NCBI GenBank assembly: GCA_947579605.1
Contig: OX388312.1
Span: forward strand, 21,599,313-21,663,312
Reading direction: 5' to 3'
Source: Athripsodes cinereus
Taxonomy: Eukaryota > Arthropoda > Insecta > Trichoptera > Leptoceridae
Length of the DNA: 64,000 nucleotides
Made by a program: the position numbers and the translations under genes
In this document: positions 60,030 to 64,000 of the stretch, in pieces
Layout: each line of letters opens with the position of its first letter
Position numbering within the stretch: the stretch's first letter is position 1
Notes under the pieces: generated by a model
What the model was told of the DNA's origin: nothing
Seen by the model: only the letters and a program-made list of their open reading frames with translations
Databases searched by the model: none

Positions 60030-60202
60030 AAGATATATCTGGGTTTTGTTATAAACCCAAATACAACCCTATACGCCTTTCACAGTAAGCTACTAAAAGC
60101 TTGTGTCGTAAAAGGGGAGTTTGCCGGTACCTGGTATCGAACCACGGACCCCTTGTTCACAAGGCCGAGTCTCTACCTCCAGGTTAACGACGAACTCGAT
60201 CA
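60030..60202 (-). mobile_element. tRNA-derived SINE (family A), most complete copy
   Basis: The minus strand has a B box GGTTCGATACC matching the consensus except at one position, a tRNA-like head, AAGCTTTTAGTAGCTTACTG, and the GGGTTTATAAC end. Confidence 0.8.
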
Positions 60203-60320
60203 TTTAACCATTATATTATGAATATACAGTGAACTCTTTAAGGCACAGAAATCTTTAGTTAACACTAACATTATGAATTGTATAAAATTATGAGTGGTTA
60301 TGCAGCCTATCTCAAGTTTT

Positions 60321-60455
60321 GAATAAATAAATAAATAAATAAAAATTTTTAATAGTAAATTATCAAATAAAATCATTAAAATCATTAAAATCATTAAAAT
60401 CGATAATTTAAAATGAAGTGTTACAAAGTAAATGCCGATACAATTAATGAAATTT
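60321..60455. repeat. Simple repeats plus a segment shared with 57200
   Basis: (AAAT)n at 60321-60345, (AAAATCATT)n at 60367-60400, then AAAATGAAGTGTTACAAAGT with a similar copy at about 57201-57240. Confidence 0.6.
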
Positions 60456-60479
60456 TTAATAGTTTCCATTTATGACCTA

Positions 60480-63400
60480 TCTAAGTCATGAACAAGATTA
60501 TTCAACAATCTTTTGAGATTTTGCTTTATTTATTTTAGAATAAATAGGTTATCCATAGTTAAAATGTGATGGATATGGTACAAATTTTTGTGCAATATTG
60601 CATTGTACTTCATAGTTTATTTATCTTTGCATATTATCTCATATTTGACAATAATGTTGTAGATAAGGTATTGTAAGATAAAGTTAAGAATGAAGATAAG
60701 GGTGATGGTTATATCATGGTCGACAGATTATAAATGTAATGAAAGAGAAGTAAGAAAGGATATACCATGAAGAGATATAAAATTAATTTGATTGAGTTAA
60801 ACACAATTATTTAATTAAATTTATTAATTATTGATGACAATAAAAATTATTTTTATAAATTGGGGTGATTGGTTTAAAAGTAAATGCTATTCATAAGAGT
60901 ATCAATATGCAAAAAGCATGTTATGAATAATTAAAAAAATTAAGTTTTTTTAATCATTTTTTTTATTGGAATGAAACACTTGTCAATTAGATTATTTTTA
61001 CAGTTGATAAAGTAAATTAGGTACAAATTTGTAAACGCAATTAATCTTTATAATAATTTAAAAGGGTATACGAAAAATTATAAATTATAATCTTTATTTT
61101 ATGGAATGACACTGGAAGTAATCTGTGATGATTCTTCGTGATATTGGTGTAGTGTGCTATAAAAAATTACCTTGTTAAAATACAAGAATTGTATTTAGTA
61201 AGATAAGTGTTGTGTTTGCCAAATATTTAAGTAGTTTATATTCCTGTTAAATGTTATCAAATTGTAATAATTATCATAATCAGATAATATTTCAAATGTG
61301 TGTAACACTTGCTTTGATGAATTTGTTCCCAAGTTTCAATGAAACAATAAAATATTAACATTACCAATATTATTTTGAAAAATAATATCAATTGTCTTTT
61401 CGATTTAAGGATATGTGATTTCTTTCGCTGATTTTAATTAAGTGTGTAGCATCATTTGATTGTTTTAATTAATCTCGCATAGCGATTGTTCTGCGAGGAT
61501 AAAAAATAAAGTTATCAAGTTTCTTGAATCCTTACTTTTATCATAAATATTTATTAGTTTTCGTTTATATTCATTTCTATTTCTGTGTATTCTATTTTCA
61601 TTATTATTGTTATTTTAATATTATGACAACCGAAAGGGCTTTGATAAAAATAATTAATTTAATATTTGAACACTTATAAAGAGGACATTGCATTGAGTAC
61701 TTCTTTACTTGTATAATATTTGGTTGTATTAGACTTGTATGTTTTGTCTGTAGTGTTCTATCGATTGATTAAATAAAATAAAAATATACTTTGATTATAA
61801 ATATTTTAATTATTGTATTTACGTTGGAGTTTACACATCATTATGATATTATTTACCTAATACGAAATAGACAGTGAAAATAACAGTGATGTGTCTTCCA
61901 TACAAACCAAAAAGCCCAGCTGTATCTGTGATTTCTTAGTCAAAAAATAATAAACATATATTTTGAAAAATCCGCCTATTTCAATAGTATTAATAATTCT
62001 TGTACAGCCCTTTGGCATTGAAACAACCAATAAGAGGCAACGCGGTCATCCCACATGACTACGTATAAAAAAGTACTTCCCATTTACACGCATTATTGAT
62101 GGATGTCACATGTGGATACACCTTTTTTTAGTTTGTTACTCGTGTGCGCTTTACTCAATTTGAATTGATAGCAAATTTTGTAACCATCTCTTTTTCACAC
62201 ATTCATTCTAACCTTGCCTTTTTTGTTGCATTCTTTCCCCTTTTACTCACTTCGTAATTCCAACCAAATAATTATACATTATAGATTTATTATAATATAT
62301 AAATTTAGTGCGAAATGACAATATTTATAAGGCATGTTAAAGACATTTACTGTTTTCCATTCATATGTTTTAGAAGAGCAATATTATTTGTGTATGTAAA
62401 TATATTTTTTTATTTATACTGTTGTCAGACAGAGCCCTCATAGGAGACCTTTATTATGACTATGTGATCAGGCCCACCCTATATGAAAAATCTAGATAGA
62501 ATCAATATATATTTAAAATAAAACATTATATTACTTTCACTACGAACAGTCTAGACACGCAACTGGAAACAATAACGAAATTCTTTGTTAAATGTTGATT
62601 GTGTTTGTATATTTTTGAGTCTAGTTTACTGCAGTATGCTATTGAGATGAATTAATATTTATATATTACATGCATATATAAAAATTTTGTTTGTCAAATA
62701 AAATAACTTCAACATTTTATTTGTTTCCTTGTTTATTTGACCTGATATCTTAAAGTAAAAATAAGCAACACACTTATTACTGGCAATAATCGATTCAATG
62801 ATGAATATGGCATATGCTGTACCCTAAAGTTATGGTAACAGGATAATAGTGTAAATCAATTCATTGATATTTTGTATGCAGAACTGAAAAACTCATTTTA
62901 GAAATATCTGAAAAAAATGCTTTTAATTAATTGTTTGCGTAATATTGAAAAACAAAATGTTTCCGATTAATGAAAATTTCAAATCAGAAATATTACAAAA
63001 AAATTTTTTCAAGAAAATCAATGTGGGTCATATAAAACAATAACACATGTAAATAGGTAACTGCATATACACCATAATTTATGGAAACATGTTAAGAAGA
63101 TAATTTCAAGTACAAAGATACCTTCTGTGAATAAAATAAAACAAAGTCTTTAGGTGCGTAAATAAATTTTATTTAATACCTAGTAGAGATAATTCTTTGG
63201 TCATATATAATTTATTTATTTGGCTCCTCAGGCATGGTTTTGCACATTGTGATTCATAATAAAGGAATATGTCGAGCACCATATATGGTATGTCAAGATG
63301 ACTGGAATGTTAAATATATGTTTTACATTATCTGTGGTACATAGTTTGGATGACTGCTGACTTATGAATAAATCTACATTTATATTTAAAAATTCATTAT

Positions 63401-64000
63401 ATTGCTGTTATCTGGTTTGTGCTTCTTTGAATAGTATTCTACATAAAATCTAAGAAATTCAACAAGCAAAATGTTTAAATCACGTTGTGGAAGTTTGCAA
63501 ATATGTAGAAATGTATGGAATGAGGAAAAACAGAACTAAACATAAAAACTTGATAAAGTATATTTATGTGTTGTATAAAATATAACTGTTATTTAATCTA
63601 TTTATATTTTGTAGGAGGTTTATAGAAAGCCACTATCTGCTTTACAGTACTGGACATTAGGCGGTAAATATGCACACATCTTGTTTCTGTCACTGTCTAA
63701 CAAATACCACTTCAATATTTATGAGTGACATTACATCACATATCTGATATGGCACATAGAAAGTAACAAATTATTATGGTGATAATTTGTACTGTTGTTG
63801 AATCAATATTTTAGAAGTTTGAGCGTGCTATGATTATTTTTCTTGTAAATAATTATTTAATAATTCCCTGTATGACAGAGAAAATACGCCATAGTGCTGA
63901 GCTAAAAAATTTAACCATACCATTTCCTTGATGGTCGGAGAATTCATTGCAAAATTTGTTCTTCTATGTGTAGGATAGAACAACAAATGTTTCCAAGATT
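60480..64000. other. AT-rich intergenic DNA to the window end
   Basis: No gene or repeat could be supported. No splice-bounded reading frame with a recognisable protein was seen. Confidence 0.5.

Overview
This window looks like AT-rich nuclear DNA from a moth or butterfly (Lepidoptera). The evidence is spliced genes with GT-AG introns, best matches in my memory to insect proteins, many runs of (C)CTAC/GTAGG typical of lepidopteran intergenic DNA, and LINE 3' ends carrying the GGAAGAGATCGC ... GCGATAA motif that I associate with lepidopteran genomes. The species cannot be named from sequence alone.

Layout. 1-5.2 kb: the end of a long intron and the last coding exon of a goosecoid-type (K50 paired-like) homeobox gene, + strand. 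8.3-8.9 kb: a compact two-exon minus-strand gene for a 56-residue secreted tyrosine-rich peptide, with a well-spaced TATA box and initiator and a poly(A) signal. It is too short and too spliced to appear as a long ORF. 10-15 kb: nested and solo MITEs. 15.6-28.3 kb: WBP4 (FBP21-like spliceosomal U1-type zinc-finger protein), + strand, whose start codon is split by a 9.5 kb first intron. That intron contains the complete intronless CAMKMT gene (calmodulin-lysine N-methyltransferase) on the same strand. 28.3-41.5 kb: gene-poor DNA with MITEs, tandem duplications and LINE/SINE pieces. 41.56-45.12 kb: rdgB (PITPNM-type phosphatidylinositol transfer protein), minus strand, with its whole 1185-codon CDS in one exon. 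45.65-51.06 kb: a stack of transposons inserted into one another. 51.3-53.2 kb: a Tc1 transposase scrap and a satellite-like array. 54.24-58.68 kb: L2HGDH (L-2-hydroxyglutarate dehydrogenase), four exons, + strand. 58.7-64 kb: repeats and AT-rich DNA with no gene that I can support.

The genes are ordinary housekeeping or developmental genes and form no operon or pathway. The only physical coupling seen is CAMKMT nested inside WBP4, possibly sharing its promoter. I found no new multi-gene system. The best candidates for something undescribed are the small secreted-peptide gene, the WW-less WBP4 with a split start codon, the intronless rdgB, and several uncatalogued non-autonomous DNA elements with intact target-site duplications.
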